The translations under genes were made by a program, and so were the position numbers. A stretch of 43,959 nt of DNA from Paracoccaceae bacterium. GTDB taxonomy: Bacteria; Pseudomonadota; Alphaproteobacteria; Rhodobacterales; Rhodobacteraceae. Below the pieces are notes generated by a model. It did not search any database. It saw only the letters and a program-made list of their open reading frames with translations, and was not told where the DNA came from. Numbering within the stretch: position 1 is the first letter of the stretch; each line of letters opens with the position of its first letter. Shown one piece after another: positions 26,056-34,183 of this stretch. The stretch lies in the NCBI GenBank assembly GCA_017854585.1, contig JAFMHK010000010.1, forward strand, positions 50,728 to 94,686, in the 5' to 3' direction.

Positions 26056-26131
26056 CTCATACGCAATTTTTCACTCTGCACTGCAGCATATGGATATTAT
26101 TCTTGCCATCTCAGCCAAATTCATGCCCAAA

Positions 26132-26150
26132 ATGCAATCATCTGATGCAT
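26132..26150. promoter_or_regulatory. Second candidate operator upstream of xylR
   Basis: ATGCAATCATCTGATGCAT is a nearly perfect inverted repeat (one extra A in the left arm), 22 bases before the xylR ATG. The same AT-rich region holds GCATAT at 26022, 26086 and 26147, about 61-64 bases apart, and its reverse at 26048. It would suit autorepression by XylR. Confidence 0.3.
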
Positions 26151-26172
26151 ATTTCTTTGAGTAACTAAAATA

Positions 26173-27426
26173 ATGCTGCCTGATCTCGCCACTATTGCTC
26201 CTCAAGGTTGCGGACCCATCCGCAGCGGCGCGGCAGCGATTCCCGCGCCACTGCGCCAGCAGATCGTCGAATCAGTGCGCGCGGCAGGAGCGATTGCGCG
26301 GGTCGATCTGGCCAAACAACTGGATGTCAGCCCGGCCACCATAACGTCGCTTGTTCCGGAATTGATCGGCAATGGATTGCTGGCCGAAGATCTTGCGCCC
26401 GTACGGCAGGGGCAACGCGGTCGCCCCCCCACCGCGTTGCGCCTTGTCCCACAGGCGGCATACGTCGTTGGCCTCAAGCTGGCCGAGTTTCGGCACACGG
26501 CCGTGTTGATGGATTTTGCAGGCGGCACGGTGGCGGAAGCGGCATGGGACCGCGCGAACCCGCAACGCGATATCGGACAACTGGCAACCGAAGCGCGGCA
26601 GTTGGTCGACAGACTGCTGACGCAGGCAGGCATTCCTTGCTCGTTGGTGCTGCGTGCTGGTGTCGGCCTGCCCGGCTTTATCGATCATCGGACCGGGACG
26701 GTGCATTGGTCGCCTTTGTTGCCGGACGGCGAAGTGGCGTTGGCGGCGCGGCTGTCCACGGCACTTGGTGTCCCGACCACCATCGACAACGATGCCAACC
26801 TGCTGACGCTGGCCGAGCTTTGGTTCGGGCACGGGCGCGCCCATTCGGACTTCGTGGTGGTGACGATCGAGCAGGGTATCGGCATGGGATTGGCGCTGGG
26901 TCACGGCCTGTATCGCGGGGAAAATGCGTTCGGGATGGAGTTGGGGCACACCAAGGTGCAGCTGGACGGCGCGCTGTGCCGCTGCGGGCAACGCGGATGT
27001 TTGGAAGCGTACATCAGCGATTATGCGTTGGTGCGCGAAGCCTCCACCGCGCTGGACCTGAGCGTGCGCGAGGCGCAACCTGCGCAGATCATCCTTGATG
27101 CGCTGCACGATCAGGCCAAGGCCGGCAATGAGGCCGCGCGGTCCATCTTCCGCCGCGCGGGGCGCTACATGGCGCTTGGGCTGGCCAATGTCTATAATCT
27201 GTTCGATCCGTCGCTGATCATCCTGTCGGGCGGGCGCATGCGGTATGATTACCTTTATGCCGACGAAGTGTTGGCCGAAATGGCGACCCAGATCATCCAG
27301 ACAAACCGTCCGCCGCCCCGGTTCGAAATCAACGCATGGGGAGAAACCGGATGGTCGCGTGGGGCGGCGGTTCTGGCGCTGACCGAGGCGACCGCGACAT
27401 TGTGCATACCCGAGGTACTGGCGTGA
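26173..27426 (+). CDS. xylR: ROK-family transcriptional repressor of the xylose operon
   Basis: 417-residue regulator: an N-terminal winged helix-turn-helix (about 20-75; IARVDLAKQLDVSPATITSLV) fused to a ROK sugar-kinase-like domain. The ROK part shows GVGLPGFIDHRTG, IDNDANLLTLAELWFGHGR, MELGHTKV and the zinc cluster CRCGQRGCLEAY. In ROK-type XylR proteins, xylose binding releases DNA; they are distinct from the AraC-type XylR of E. coli. It starts at ATG 26173, in an AT-rich leader without a clear Shine-Dalgarno sequence. Divergent from xylF, it should control both promoters through the repeats at 26020-26150. Its stop overlaps the following gene (GTGA). Confidence 0.93.
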   Translation: MLPDLATIAPQGCGPIRSGAAAIPAPLRQQIVESVRAAGAIARVDLAKQLDVSPATITSLVPELIGNGLLAEDLAPVRQGQRGRPPTALRLVPQAAYVVGLKLAEFRHTAVLMDFAGGTVAEAAWDRANPQRDIGQLATEARQLVDRLLTQAGIPCSLVLRAGVGLPGFIDHRTGTVHWSPLLPDGEVALAARLSTALGVPTTIDNDANLLTLAELWFGHGRAHSDFVVVTIEQGIGMGLALGHGLYRGENAFGMELGHTKVQLDGALCRCGQRGCLEAYISDYALVREASTALDLSVREAQPAQIILDALHDQAKAGNEAARSIFRRAGRYMALGLANVYNLFDPSLIILSGGRMRYDYLYADEVLAEMATQIIQTNRPPPRFEINAWGETGWSRGAAVLALTEATATLCIPEVLA

Positions 27427-28961
27427 TCCGTCCCCTGCTGCTGGGCTGCCTGCTTGCCAGTCCCGCGCTGGCCCAGCCCCGTTTCGAGGACGCAAGCGGC
27501 GCGTTGCCGGGGCCAGAACACAGCTATGAGGGCGGATGGGAGCATTTTGTCGGCGGCGGCGTTGCCGTGATGGATTGCAACGGCGATGCCCGGCCTGACA
27601 TGGCCGTTGCCGGTGGCGAGGTGCGGGCGCGCCTGTTCGTCAATGCCACCGACACCGCATTGCGGTTTGTTGAAGGTGCATTGCCCGAAATGACCGGCGT
27701 TACCGGCATCTGGCCGCTGATGCTGGATGCCGATCACGACGTTGATCTGGTGGTATTGCGCGTGGGGGAAAACCTGATCCTGCGCGGCAACGGCGACTGC
27801 ACGTTCACCCGCGCCAATGAGGCGCTTGGGTTTGACGGCGGCGACCGCTGGTCCACAGCGTTCAGTGCCACGTGGGAGCGCGACGCAACCCTGCCGGCGC
27901 TGGCCATCGGTAACTATGTGGACAGGGATGACCCCGAAGGCCCGTTCTTCGCGTGCGACAGCAACGAATTGCATCGTTATGGTGCTGCGGGCTATGCCAT
28001 GACCCCGCTTGAGCCGGGGTTTTGCGCGCTGTCCATGCTGTTTTCCGATTATGACCGTGACCGCGCCCCGGAATTGCGCGTTTCGAACGATCGGCACTAT
28101 TACGTGCGCGACGGATACGAGCAGATGTGGGAATTGGAGCCGCTGCACGAAATGGTCGCGGCGGGCGAATGGGAGGAAGTATCGCTGTGGGGCATGGGGA
28201 TCGCATCCCAGGACATCACGGGCGATGGCCTGCCCGAAGTGATGCTGACCTCGATGGGTGATCAGCAGATGATGATTGCGGACAGCGGCGGCTATGCCCG
28301 CGCGCCCGTCACCATCGGCACATATGCCACGTTGCCCCATACCGGCGGCGATGGGCGGCCCACCACCGGCTGGCACGCCGAATTCGCCGACGTGGACAAT
28401 GACGGGCGAATGGACCTGTTCATCGCCAAAGGCAACGTGGACCAGATGCCCGGCATGGCGATGGAGGATCCCAACAACCTGCTGATGCAGCAGCCCGACG
28501 GCACGTTCCGAGAGGCCGCAGCCGAGGCCGGGATCGCGACATTGGACCGATCACGAGGCGCTGCCTTGGCCGATTTCGACGGCGACGGATTGCTGGATCT
28601 GGTCGTGATCAACCGCCGCGCGCCAATGGAACTGTGGCGCAACGTGTCGGATGATGCGGGGCAAGCGATAACGCTGGACCTGCATCGGGACGGGCCGAAC
28701 CCCGCAGCCATCGGTGCGGTTATCGAGATCGCGCGCGATGGCGTGATCGAGACACGCGAGCGGACGGTTGGCGGCGGCCATGGGTCCGGCTCGTTGCTCC
28801 CGTTGCACATCGGCCTTGGCAATGCGGAGGCGGTGCAGTTGCGGATCATCTGGCCAGATGCACAGCAACCGTCGGAATGGTTTGGCGTCGCAGCGGGCGG
28901 GTCATATCAGGCCCGCCTGATCCGGGATGTTTCCGGCGACGACATCACCGTCCTTGAATGA
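27423..28961 (+). CDS. Secreted FG-GAP/VCBS-repeat protein with ASPIC/UnbV domain (CRTAC1-like)
   Basis: 512-residue exported protein: short signal peptide (VIRPLLLGCLLASPALAQP) and then a predicted beta-propeller of FG-GAP/VCBS repeats with calcium-type loops, for example VMDCNGDARPDMAVAGG, LMLDADHDVDLVVLR, DITGDGLPEVMLTS, DVDNDGRMDLFIAKG and DFDGDGLLDLVVINRR. The C-terminus (RIIWPDAQQPSEWFGVAAGG) is an ASPIC/UnbV-type domain. The GTG start at 27423 overlaps the xylR stop by 4 bases, with GAGG 7 bases upstream; the frame is open to 27336 inside xylR. The family occurs in bacteria and as animal CRTAC1; its bacterial role is not established. Co-translation with xylR and the convergent peroxidase are the only clues. 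Confidence 0.85.
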   Translation: MIRPLLLGCLLASPALAQPRFEDASGALPGPEHSYEGGWEHFVGGGVAVMDCNGDARPDMAVAGGEVRARLFVNATDTALRFVEGALPEMTGVTGIWPLMLDADHDVDLVVLRVGENLILRGNGDCTFTRANEALGFDGGDRWSTAFSATWERDATLPALAIGNYVDRDDPEGPFFACDSNELHRYGAAGYAMTPLEPGFCALSMLFSDYDRDRAPELRVSNDRHYYVRDGYEQMWELEPLHEMVAAGEWEEVSLWGMGIASQDITGDGLPEVMLTSMGDQQMMIADSGGYARAPVTIGTYATLPHTGGDGRPTTGWHAEFADVDNDGRMDLFIAKGNVDQMPGMAMEDPNNLLMQQPDGTFREAAAEAGIATLDRSRGAALADFDGDGLLDLVVINRRAPMELWRNVSDDAGQAITLDLHRDGPNPAAIGAVIEIARDGVIETRERTVGGGHGSGSLLPLHIGLGNAEAVQLRIIWPDAQQPSEWFGVAAGGSYQARLIRDVSGDDITVLE

Positions 28962-28972
28962 GGTCACACCAG

Positions 28973-29001
28973 CCGCGCCCGCCATGCAGCGGGAAGCGCG
29001 G
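28973..29001. terminator. Hairpin between convergent CRTAC1-like and peroxidase genes
   Basis: CCGCGC (28973-28978) pairs with GCGCGG (28996-29001), continued by CCGC/GCGG around a CATGCA loop with a 3-base bulge. It fills the 51-base convergent gap, as expected for a bidirectional terminator. No T-run follows on either side, so confidence is moderate. Confidence 0.4.
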
Positions 29002-29012
29002 AGAGGCGATAT

Positions 29013-30347
29013 TTACCGATCAACCGGCAGTCCGCTTGGCACGTCTTCGGGGACACCGAGCCGACCGGTAATGGACTGCGGGTCCGTCAACGCCGCCAGA
29101 AACGCCGTGAGCGCGGCCAATTCGGCCTCGGTCAATGGCTGGTCGGGAAAGGGCACCTGCGCAAGGATCGCGTCGCGCGCAGCAAGATCGGCAAGCGGGG
29201 CAAAGGTGTCTTCCTCCAGCACCGGCGTCGTTGTCAGGGCGGGGTCATACATGTCCCATGCCGCACGCGGCGTTCTGTGCGCCTGAAGAAAATCGCGCAA
29301 CTCGGCATAGGCACCGGTATGGCCATAGGGGGCCGTTTCTATCACGTTGCGCAGCGACGGGGTGCGGAATGCATACAGGTCCTCTGGGGCGCCGGTCACG
29401 CCGAACCTGCCGCGATCCTCGCGATGGTCCTGAAACCGGGCGCGTTTGCCGGGGCCGAATTGCACCAGCCCGGTGGCGTGAAAATCATGGTCGGTCTGGA
29501 ACGCGCCACTGTGGCAGGCGCTGCACCCGGCCGCGCCATAGAACAGCGTCATTCCCGTCATCGCCGCCGCGTCCAAAGGCAATTCGCCCCGCAGATAACG
29601 GTCGAACGGGCTGTTGTCGGCCCGCCATTCAAGCTCCATGAAAGCAGCGATCGCATCAGACACCTGCGTGAAACGGATATGATCGTCGGGGGCCAGATCG
29701 AACGCCTGCACAAAGGCCGCACGATACGCGGGGATCACCTCCAACCGGTCGGTCAGCAGGTCCCATGCGCCATCGTCGCCGGTGATCAAACCCATCCTGA
29801 CGGCTCGTGAAATCTCGTTCTCGGAATAATGCCCGGCCATCTCATCGGGGCTGAGGACGGGGAACATGGTCTGCGCCGACAAGAGCGACGCAAACCCGGC
29901 CTCCATCTCGGTCCCCATCGGCGTGCGCAGGCCCGAGGGGCGCGTTGGGTCCACCTCGATCCGGCCATCGTGGAACAGGGTGGTGAAATCGGCGTGCCCC
30001 AGATTGAACAAGGCAGGCGCATGGCGCGGAATACGTTCTTCGGGGCGGTTATCGGTGCTGGCCACGCGGTCGGGGCCAAGACCCACACCGCCTTCACCCA
30101 GAGACAGCGACACCCCGTCGCCGGTTCCGAAATTCGGATGGTGGCACGTGCCACAAGAGATGTTGCGGTTACCGGACAGGATGGGGTCATAGAACAGCAA
30201 CTGACCGAGGCTTGCCAGCGCGGGATCGACGGCGCGGTATTCGCTCGGGTCAATCGGCGCGGGCAAGTTCACGTCAGGCCCGACCGCAGCCAAAGGCAGG
30301 CTGATCATCGCCGCTGCCATTCCCAACCCAAATGCACTGCGTGTCAT
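29013..30347 (-). CDS. Di-heme cytochrome c peroxidase (CCP/MauG family)
   Basis: 444-residue periplasmic protein with two c-type heme sites: CGTCHH (C65-H69) and CSACHS (C275-H279), the spacing of bacterial CCP/MauG proteins. Family text around the first heme is LGQLLFYDPILSGNRNISCGTCHHP; after it come ERIPRHAPALFNLGHADFTTLFHDGRIEVDP and YRAAFVQAF. The signal peptide is MTRSAFGLGMAAAMISLPLAA. GAGG lies about 5 bases before the ATG at 30347; the frame is open to 30509. Typical CCPs are about 330 residues, so this is longer. Peroxide reduction or MauG-like protein oxidation are both possible. It faces the CRTAC1-like gene and diverges from the VOC gene. Confidence 0.9.
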   Translation of the reverse strand: MTRSAFGLGMAAAMISLPLAAVGPDVNLPAPIDPSEYRAVDPALASLGQLLFYDPILSGNRNISCGTCHHPNFGTGDGVSLSLGEGGVGLGPDRVASTDNRPEERIPRHAPALFNLGHADFTTLFHDGRIEVDPTRPSGLRTPMGTEMEAGFASLLSAQTMFPVLSPDEMAGHYSENEISRAVRMGLITGDDGAWDLLTDRLEVIPAYRAAFVQAFDLAPDDHIRFTQVSDAIAAFMELEWRADNSPFDRYLRGELPLDAAAMTGMTLFYGAAGCSACHSGAFQTDHDFHATGLVQFGPGKRARFQDHREDRGRFGVTGAPEDLYAFRTPSLRNVIETAPYGHTGAYAELRDFLQAHRTPRAAWDMYDPALTTTPVLEEDTFAPLADLAARDAILAQVPFPDQPLTEAELAALTAFLAALTDPQSITGRLGVPEDVPSGLPVDR

Positions 30348-30490
30348 GTAACCCTCTGCTTTGGGGCGGATCATGCCGCACCCATCGCCCGATGCAAGCC
30401 CCGCGTGCAGATGCCGGGCATTGCGTGGCGGCAATGGATGATGCTTGATGTTTTGGACCGAATGTCGAGCAAGAAGATTGGAAGCCCACC

Positions 30491-30979
30491 ATGGCCTATA
30501 CAGCACCAAAGACCACCTGTGTGGGACATATTCACCTGAAGGTATCCGATCTTGATCGCGCCATTGCGTTTTACCGTGATGTGCTCGGCTTTACGCTGAA
30601 ACTGCGCTATGGCGACGGCGCCGCGTTCTTGGCGGCAGGCGAATATCACCACCATATCGGCCTGAACACATGGGAAAGCGAGGGCGGATTGCCACCGCCG
30701 CCCGGTCACAGCGGCCTTTATCATGTTGCGTTTCTTTACCCCGACCGCGCCGCATTGGTGGCCGTGATGCAGCAGGTTCGCAACGCTGGCATTCCCTTTG
30801 ACGGCGCGGCCCATCATGGCGTCAGCACGGCGGTCTACCTGCGCGATCCGGACGGCAACGGGGTGGAGCTGTATTATGACCTGCCCCAAGACGTATGGCC
30901 CACCGATGAAAACGGAGATCTGGTGTTCGTGAACGACAGGTTCGACACCGACGCCTTCATCGCCGCGAAAGGTCAATAG
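30491..30979 (+). CDS. VOC-family (glyoxalase/extradiol dioxygenase fold) protein
   Basis: 162-residue vicinal-oxygen-chelate protein. It opens CVGHIHLKVSDLDRAIAFYRDVLGFTLK, a typical VOC beta-alpha-beta module, and ends with RDPDGNGVELYYDLPQDVW. Metal-ligand candidates are His in GHIHLKV, His in GLYHVAF and Glu in NGVELYYD, the set used by CatE-like ring-cleaving dioxygenases. Its substrate is unknown; glyoxalase, dioxygenase and antibiotic-binding relatives share this fold. The ATG at 30491 follows a weak GGA. A hairpin follows its stop. Confidence 0.85.
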   Translation: MAYTAPKTTCVGHIHLKVSDLDRAIAFYRDVLGFTLKLRYGDGAAFLAAGEYHHHIGLNTWESEGGLPPPPGHSGLYHVAFLYPDRAALVAVMQQVRNAGIPFDGAAHHGVSTAVYLRDPDGNGVELYYDLPQDVWPTDENGDLVFVNDRFDTDAFIAAKGQ

Positions 30980-30995
30980 CGTTTACGTAACGTTC

Positions 30996-31016
30996 CGGGG
31001 CCGTTTCGGCGCCCCG
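30996..31016 (+). terminator. Hairpin downstream of the VOC gene
   Basis: CGGGG (30996-31000) pairs with CCCCG (31012-31016), and CCG/CGG pair inside around a TTT loop with a two-base bulge. It starts 17 bases after the VOC stop. The following TTCATCAATCTT is only mildly T-rich, so it is a weak terminator candidate. Confidence 0.35.
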
Positions 31017-31104
31017 TTCATCAATCTTAAACTCGACTTTCCTAGGCCGGGTCGTCTACAAGTGCTTTCCATCCACCGATCATAGATCCGCTGGAGTATC
31101 CAAT

Positions 31105-31287
31105 ATGATTGATCTCAAAACCGCCCGGTCGGGTCTTCCGGCTGCGGCTCATTCGACGAATCAGCCCAAGGGTCAGGCGCAAGCCGGGATCCCGGAACAA
31201 TCGGCCAAAGCCACAGCGCAACGCGCGGCAGCCGACGGCACGCCCGCGACCATGGATTACCAGCAGGGTTTTGCGTCTGGCGTCTAG
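31105..31287 (+). CDS. Small hypothetical protein, 60 aa, Ala/Gln-rich; unrecognised
   Basis: A 60-codon frame opening MIDLKTARSGLPAAAHSTNQ and ending TMDYQQGFASGV. GGAG sits 8 bases before the ATG, a good ribosome-binding site, and the gene stands alone between a hairpin after the VOC gene and ilvE (41-base gap). It is polar and alanine/glutamine-rich, without a signal peptide, membrane segment or cysteine, and looks intrinsically disordered. It is not a leader peptide with Ile/Leu/Val runs. I do not recognise a family. Confidence 0.6.
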   Translation: MIDLKTARSGLPAAAHSTNQPKGQAQAGIPEQSAKATAQRAAADGTPATMDYQQGFASGV

Positions 31288-31328
31288 ATCGGCCCGCGCC
31301 TAGAATTGCCCGTGTTGGAGGATCCGCA

Positions 31329-32192
31329 ATGGCAATTGGCAAGAACATCAGAACCTATTTTCAAGGCACATGGCATGATGGCGATGTGCCGATCATGTCG
31401 GCGGCCGACCATGGCGCGTGGCAGGGCACGACCGTCTTCGACGGCGCGCGCTATGTGGACGGGATGGCACCTGACCTGATGGCGCATTGCGAACGGGTCG
31501 TCGCCTCGGCCCGCGCCTTGATGCTGCACCCAAAACAGACGGGCGCCGAAATTTTCGACATCGTGTGGGACGGGCTGAAACGTGCGCCCAAAGACGCGGC
31601 CGTCTATGTCCGTCCCATGATGTGGGGTATCGACGGCGGCGATTTCGGTATCTTGCCCGGTGAAACCGAGGCGGGTTTCTGTGTCTGTCTGGAAGAGGTT
31701 CCGATGGCGCCCGCAGATGCGGGTGCGCGGCTTGCCTCCACGCAATTTCACCGCCCGCTGCTGACTGACAATGTAACCAACGCCAAGGCGGGCTGCCTTT
31801 ACCCCAACAACGCCCGCATGCTGGCCGAGGCGAAGGCCAAGGGCTACAATAACGCATTGGTGCGCGATGCCATGGGCAACGTGGCCGAGGCCGCCACCGC
31901 AAACGTCTTCATGGCGCGCGATGGGGTTGTGTTCACGCCCATTCCCAACGGCACCTTCCTCAAGGGGATCACGCGCGCACGCCACATGGCAAACCTGCGC
32001 GCCGACGGGGTCGAAGTCGTGGAAACCGTTCTTACGTTCGATGATTTTCGCGCGGCTGACGAGGTGTTCTTGTCCGGCAACCTGAACAAGGTCACGCCGG
32101 TGACCGAATTCGAGGGCACTCATTACCAGCATGGACCCATCACCAAGCGGGCACGACAGCTGTATTGGGACTGGGCGCGCACGACAGCTTGA
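31329..32192 (+). CDS. ilvE: Branched-chain amino acid aminotransferase (class IV)
   Basis: PLP-dependent fold-type IV aminotransferase interconverting branched-chain amino acids and their keto acids. 287 residues, normal. The PLP lysine is K153 in VTNAKAGCLYPNNARML; GNVAEAATANVFM and FLSGNLNKVTPVTEF are the usual phosphate- and substrate-site blocks. GGAGG lies 7 bases before the ATG. The class also contains D-amino acid and aminodeoxychorismate enzymes; overall length and the YVRPMMWG and TFLKGITRARHM blocks favour IlvE. The 60-residue gene precedes it in the same orientation. A second ilvE elsewhere in such genomes would not be unusual. Confidence 0.87.
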   Translation: MAIGKNIRTYFQGTWHDGDVPIMSAADHGAWQGTTVFDGARYVDGMAPDLMAHCERVVASARALMLHPKQTGAEIFDIVWDGLKRAPKDAAVYVRPMMWGIDGGDFGILPGETEAGFCVCLEEVPMAPADAGARLASTQFHRPLLTDNVTNAKAGCLYPNNARMLAEAKAKGYNNALVRDAMGNVAEAATANVFMARDGVVFTPIPNGTFLKGITRARHMANLRADGVEVVETVLTFDDFRAADEVFLSGNLNKVTPVTEFEGTHYQHGPITKRARQLYWDWARTTA

Positions 32193-32356
32193 CGGGTCCG
32201 GCATCTTGTCTACCCGAATAGCCGTGGCGGCACCCCCATCCCGGTCGCACCGGGCATCTTGAACGGCCAGATCATGCCGCAAAGCGGGCCAGGCCCAATT
32301 CCGTTGCAACTATCGCGCGTCTTAGCCATGCTGACGCACCTGAGGGGAGCCCTGTC

Positions 32357-32812
32357 ATGCGTAAGTTTCTGGTCGTGCTTGACGACACCCGCGAATGCCT
32401 GAACGCCATGCGTTTCGCGGCGATGCGTGCCGCGAATACGGGCGGCGGCGTCGAGATCCTGTCAGTCATTCCTCCCGATGAATTCAACCATTGGATCGGC
32501 GTGGGCGACATCATGCGCGCCGAAGCACGCGAACGGATCGAGGCGCATTACAACGTCTTTGCCAAGTGGATGCGCGACAGGCAGGGCGTGGACCCAACGC
32601 TTGTGATCCGTGAAGGCGAACCCGTGACCGAGATCCTGGCACAGGTCCGCGACAACCCCGACATCGGTGTGCTTGTCCTTGGGGCGGGCAGCGGCAAGAG
32701 CGGGCCGGGGCCGCTTGTCACGCAACTGACCAAGACGGCCGGCACCTTGCCTGTCCCCATCACCATCGTACCCGGAGAGTTGAGCAAGGAGCAGCTTGAG
32801 CTGATTACCTAG
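32357..32812 (+). CDS. Universal stress protein (UspA domain)
   Basis: 151-residue single-domain Usp protein. It begins MRKFLVVLDDTRECLNAMRFAAMRAA, the usual beta1-alpha1 with the conserved Asp, and ends in ADNP-like IGVLVLGAGSGKSGPGPLVTQL, corresponding to the G-2x-G-9x-G(S/T) nucleotide-binding segment in a slightly altered form, then PVPITIVPG. GGGAG lies 7 bases before the ATG. Such proteins bind ATP or form dimers and affect stress survival; the target here is unknown. The Irr-like box begins directly after its stop, so nfuA has its own promoter. Confidence 0.88.
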   Translation: MRKFLVVLDDTRECLNAMRFAAMRAANTGGGVEILSVIPPDEFNHWIGVGDIMRAEARERIEAHYNVFAKWMRDRQGVDPTLVIREGEPVTEILAQVRDNPDIGVLVLGAGSGKSGPGPLVTQLTKTAGTLPVPITIVPGELSKEQLELIT

Positions 32813-32829
32813 TTTAGAACGGTTCCAAA
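32813..32829 (+). promoter_or_regulatory. Irr/ICE-like iron-response box before nfuA
   Basis: TTTAGAACGGTTCCAAA is a near-palindrome (TTTAGAA-N3-TTCcAAA) with one mismatch to the iron-control element recognised by the alphaproteobacterial regulator Irr. A -35-like TTGACT (32832-32837) and a weak CATATC at 17 bases (32855-32860) follow. Position before an Fe-S scaffold gene fits. Consensus is from memory of the published Irr box. Confidence 0.5.
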
Positions 32830-32887
32830 ACTTGACTTATGCCCGTGCCGCGCGCATATCTGACAAAACCGCTAAGGATCTGCCGCC

Positions 32888-33451
32888 ATGTTCATCCAGA
32901 CCGAATCCACCCCAAATCCCGCCACGCTGAAGTTCCTTCCGGGAATGAACGTGCTGGAGGTGGGCACCGCCGATTTTCCGAATTCCGACGCGGCGCAAAA
33001 GTCGCCGCTGGCGACCCGCATCTTCGCCGTTGACGGCGTGACCGGTGTATTTTTCGGGATCGATTTCATCACCGTTACCAAGGCCGAGGCGATTGACTGG
33101 GACCATGTGAAACCCGCGATTCTGGGTGCGATCATGGAGCATTTCCAATCTGGCGCACCGGTGATGGAAGGCGAAGGCCGTGGCAACGGTGGCCATGCCG
33201 AGCATGACGGCGAGGACGCCGAGATCGTGGGTCAAATCAAGGAGCTGCTTGATACCCGCGTGCGGCCCGCCGTGGCGCAAGACGGCGGTGACATCACGTT
33301 CCATGGCTTTGACCGGGGAATTGTGTATCTGCATATGCAAGGTGCCTGTGCCGGTTGCCCATCTTCGACCCTGACGCTGAAGATGGGAATCGAGAACCTG
33401 CTGCGCCACTATATCCCCGAGGTGGTCGAGGTCAGGCCCGTTGCGGTATAA
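32888..33451 (+). CDS. nfuA: NifU-like Fe-S scaffold/carrier protein (Nfu type)
   Basis: Carrier that receives [4Fe-4S] clusters and passes them to apoproteins. 187 residues: an N-terminal Nfu domain (FIQTESTPNPATLKFLPG...) and a C-terminal NifU-like domain with CAGC at C154-C157 (QGACAGCPSSTLTLKMGIENLLRHY), the cluster-binding pair. A glycine/acid linker (about 92-112) joins them. This is the mitochondrial NFU1 type rather than E. coli NfuA's A-type fusion. AAGGA lies 9 bases before the ATG. The Irr-like box upstream suggests iron control. A stem-loop follows the stop. Confidence 0.93.
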   Translation: MFIQTESTPNPATLKFLPGMNVLEVGTADFPNSDAAQKSPLATRIFAVDGVTGVFFGIDFITVTKAEAIDWDHVKPAILGAIMEHFQSGAPVMEGEGRGNGGHAEHDGEDAEIVGQIKELLDTRVRPAVAQDGGDITFHGFDRGIVYLHMQGACAGCPSSTLTLKMGIENLLRHYIPEVVEVRPVAV

Positions 33452-33469
33452 CGGCCCGGCGTCGGGCCG
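33452..33469 (+). terminator. Hairpin after nfuA
   Basis: Perfect 7-bp stem CGGCCCG/CGGGCCG with a GCGT loop, beginning at the base after the nfuA stop. TGCGGGCC (33477-33484) and GGCCCGCA (33512-33519) form a second perfect pairing further on. There is no T-run, so it may be a weak terminator or a folded leader for tsaB. Confidence 0.4.
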
Positions 33470-33538
33470 ATGCAAGTGCGGGCCCCCGCCTGTCCTTGAC
33501 GGCTTGCAAATGGCCCGCACCAAGGGCTAGTCGCCTTT

Positions 33539-34183
33539 ATGATATCAAGCCTGATCCTGTCCTTTGATACATCTGGCCCGTGGGTCACCGTTGCGCTGAC
33601 CCGTGGCACGGAGGTGTTGGCCGTTCGGCATGACGATATGGCCAAAGGTCAGGCCGAGCATCTGATGCCCTTCATTCAAGATGTGATGGCCGACAACGGC
33701 TTGGCGCTGTCGGCACTTGACGCGATTGCCGTTGGCATCGGGCCCGGCAACTTCACCGGCATCCGCATTTCCGTTTCGGCGGCGCGGGGGTTGGCGCTTG
33801 CGCTTGGGGTGCCAGCCATCGGCGTGACCGGGCTGGAGGCGTTGGCGTATGCGCAGCCGGCCCAGATACTGGTCAGCATCGATGCCCGCCGCGACCACGT
33901 CTACCTGCAGCGTTTCGGAACACAGCCGCGCGGCCCTGAATTGGTGCCCCTGTCGATGCTGGCGGACTGGGCTGTTCCCGGGCTGCATGTGACGGGGCAT
34001 TCCGCAGATGCCATTGCCGATGCATTGGCTGCATCGCCCCTGCCAGCAAAACCGATTGCGCCGGCGATCGCGCGGATTGCGGCGAGCCGTTTGAACGATG
34101 ATAATCCCCGCCCCGCCCCGCTTTATCTGCGGCTTGCAGATGCCGCCCCGTCACGCGAAACCGGCCCCCTGATCTTGCCATGA
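33539..34183 (+). CDS. tsaB: tRNA threonylcarbamoyladenosine biosynthesis protein TsaB
   Basis: ASKHA-fold partner that dimerises with TsaD to make t6A37 in ANN-decoding tRNAs. 214 residues. [18 protein letters not shown] is the N-terminal phosphate-loop remnant, followed by [43 protein letters not shown] (the hallmark GPGSFTGxR region) and [17 protein letters not shown]. The ATG at 33539 is the first start in frame, with no strong Shine-Dalgarno sequence. It overlaps rimI by 4 bases (ATGA), a very common tsaB-rimI arrangement. Confidence 0.94.
   Translation: MISSLILSFDTSGPWVTVALTRGTEVLAVRHDDMAKGQAEHLMPFIQDVMADNGLALSALDAIAVGIGPGNFTGIRISVSAARGLALALGVPAIGVTGLEALAYAQPAQILVSIDARRDHVYLQRFGTQPRGPELVPLSMLADWAVPGLHVTGHSADAIADALAASPLPAKPIAPAIARIAASRLNDDNPRPAPLYLRLADAAPSRETGPLILP

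Noticed and set aside
27255..28376. 373-codon open frame antisense to the xylR/CRTAC1 junction
   Set aside because: Shadow frame; the sense genes have signal peptide, domains and coupled start.
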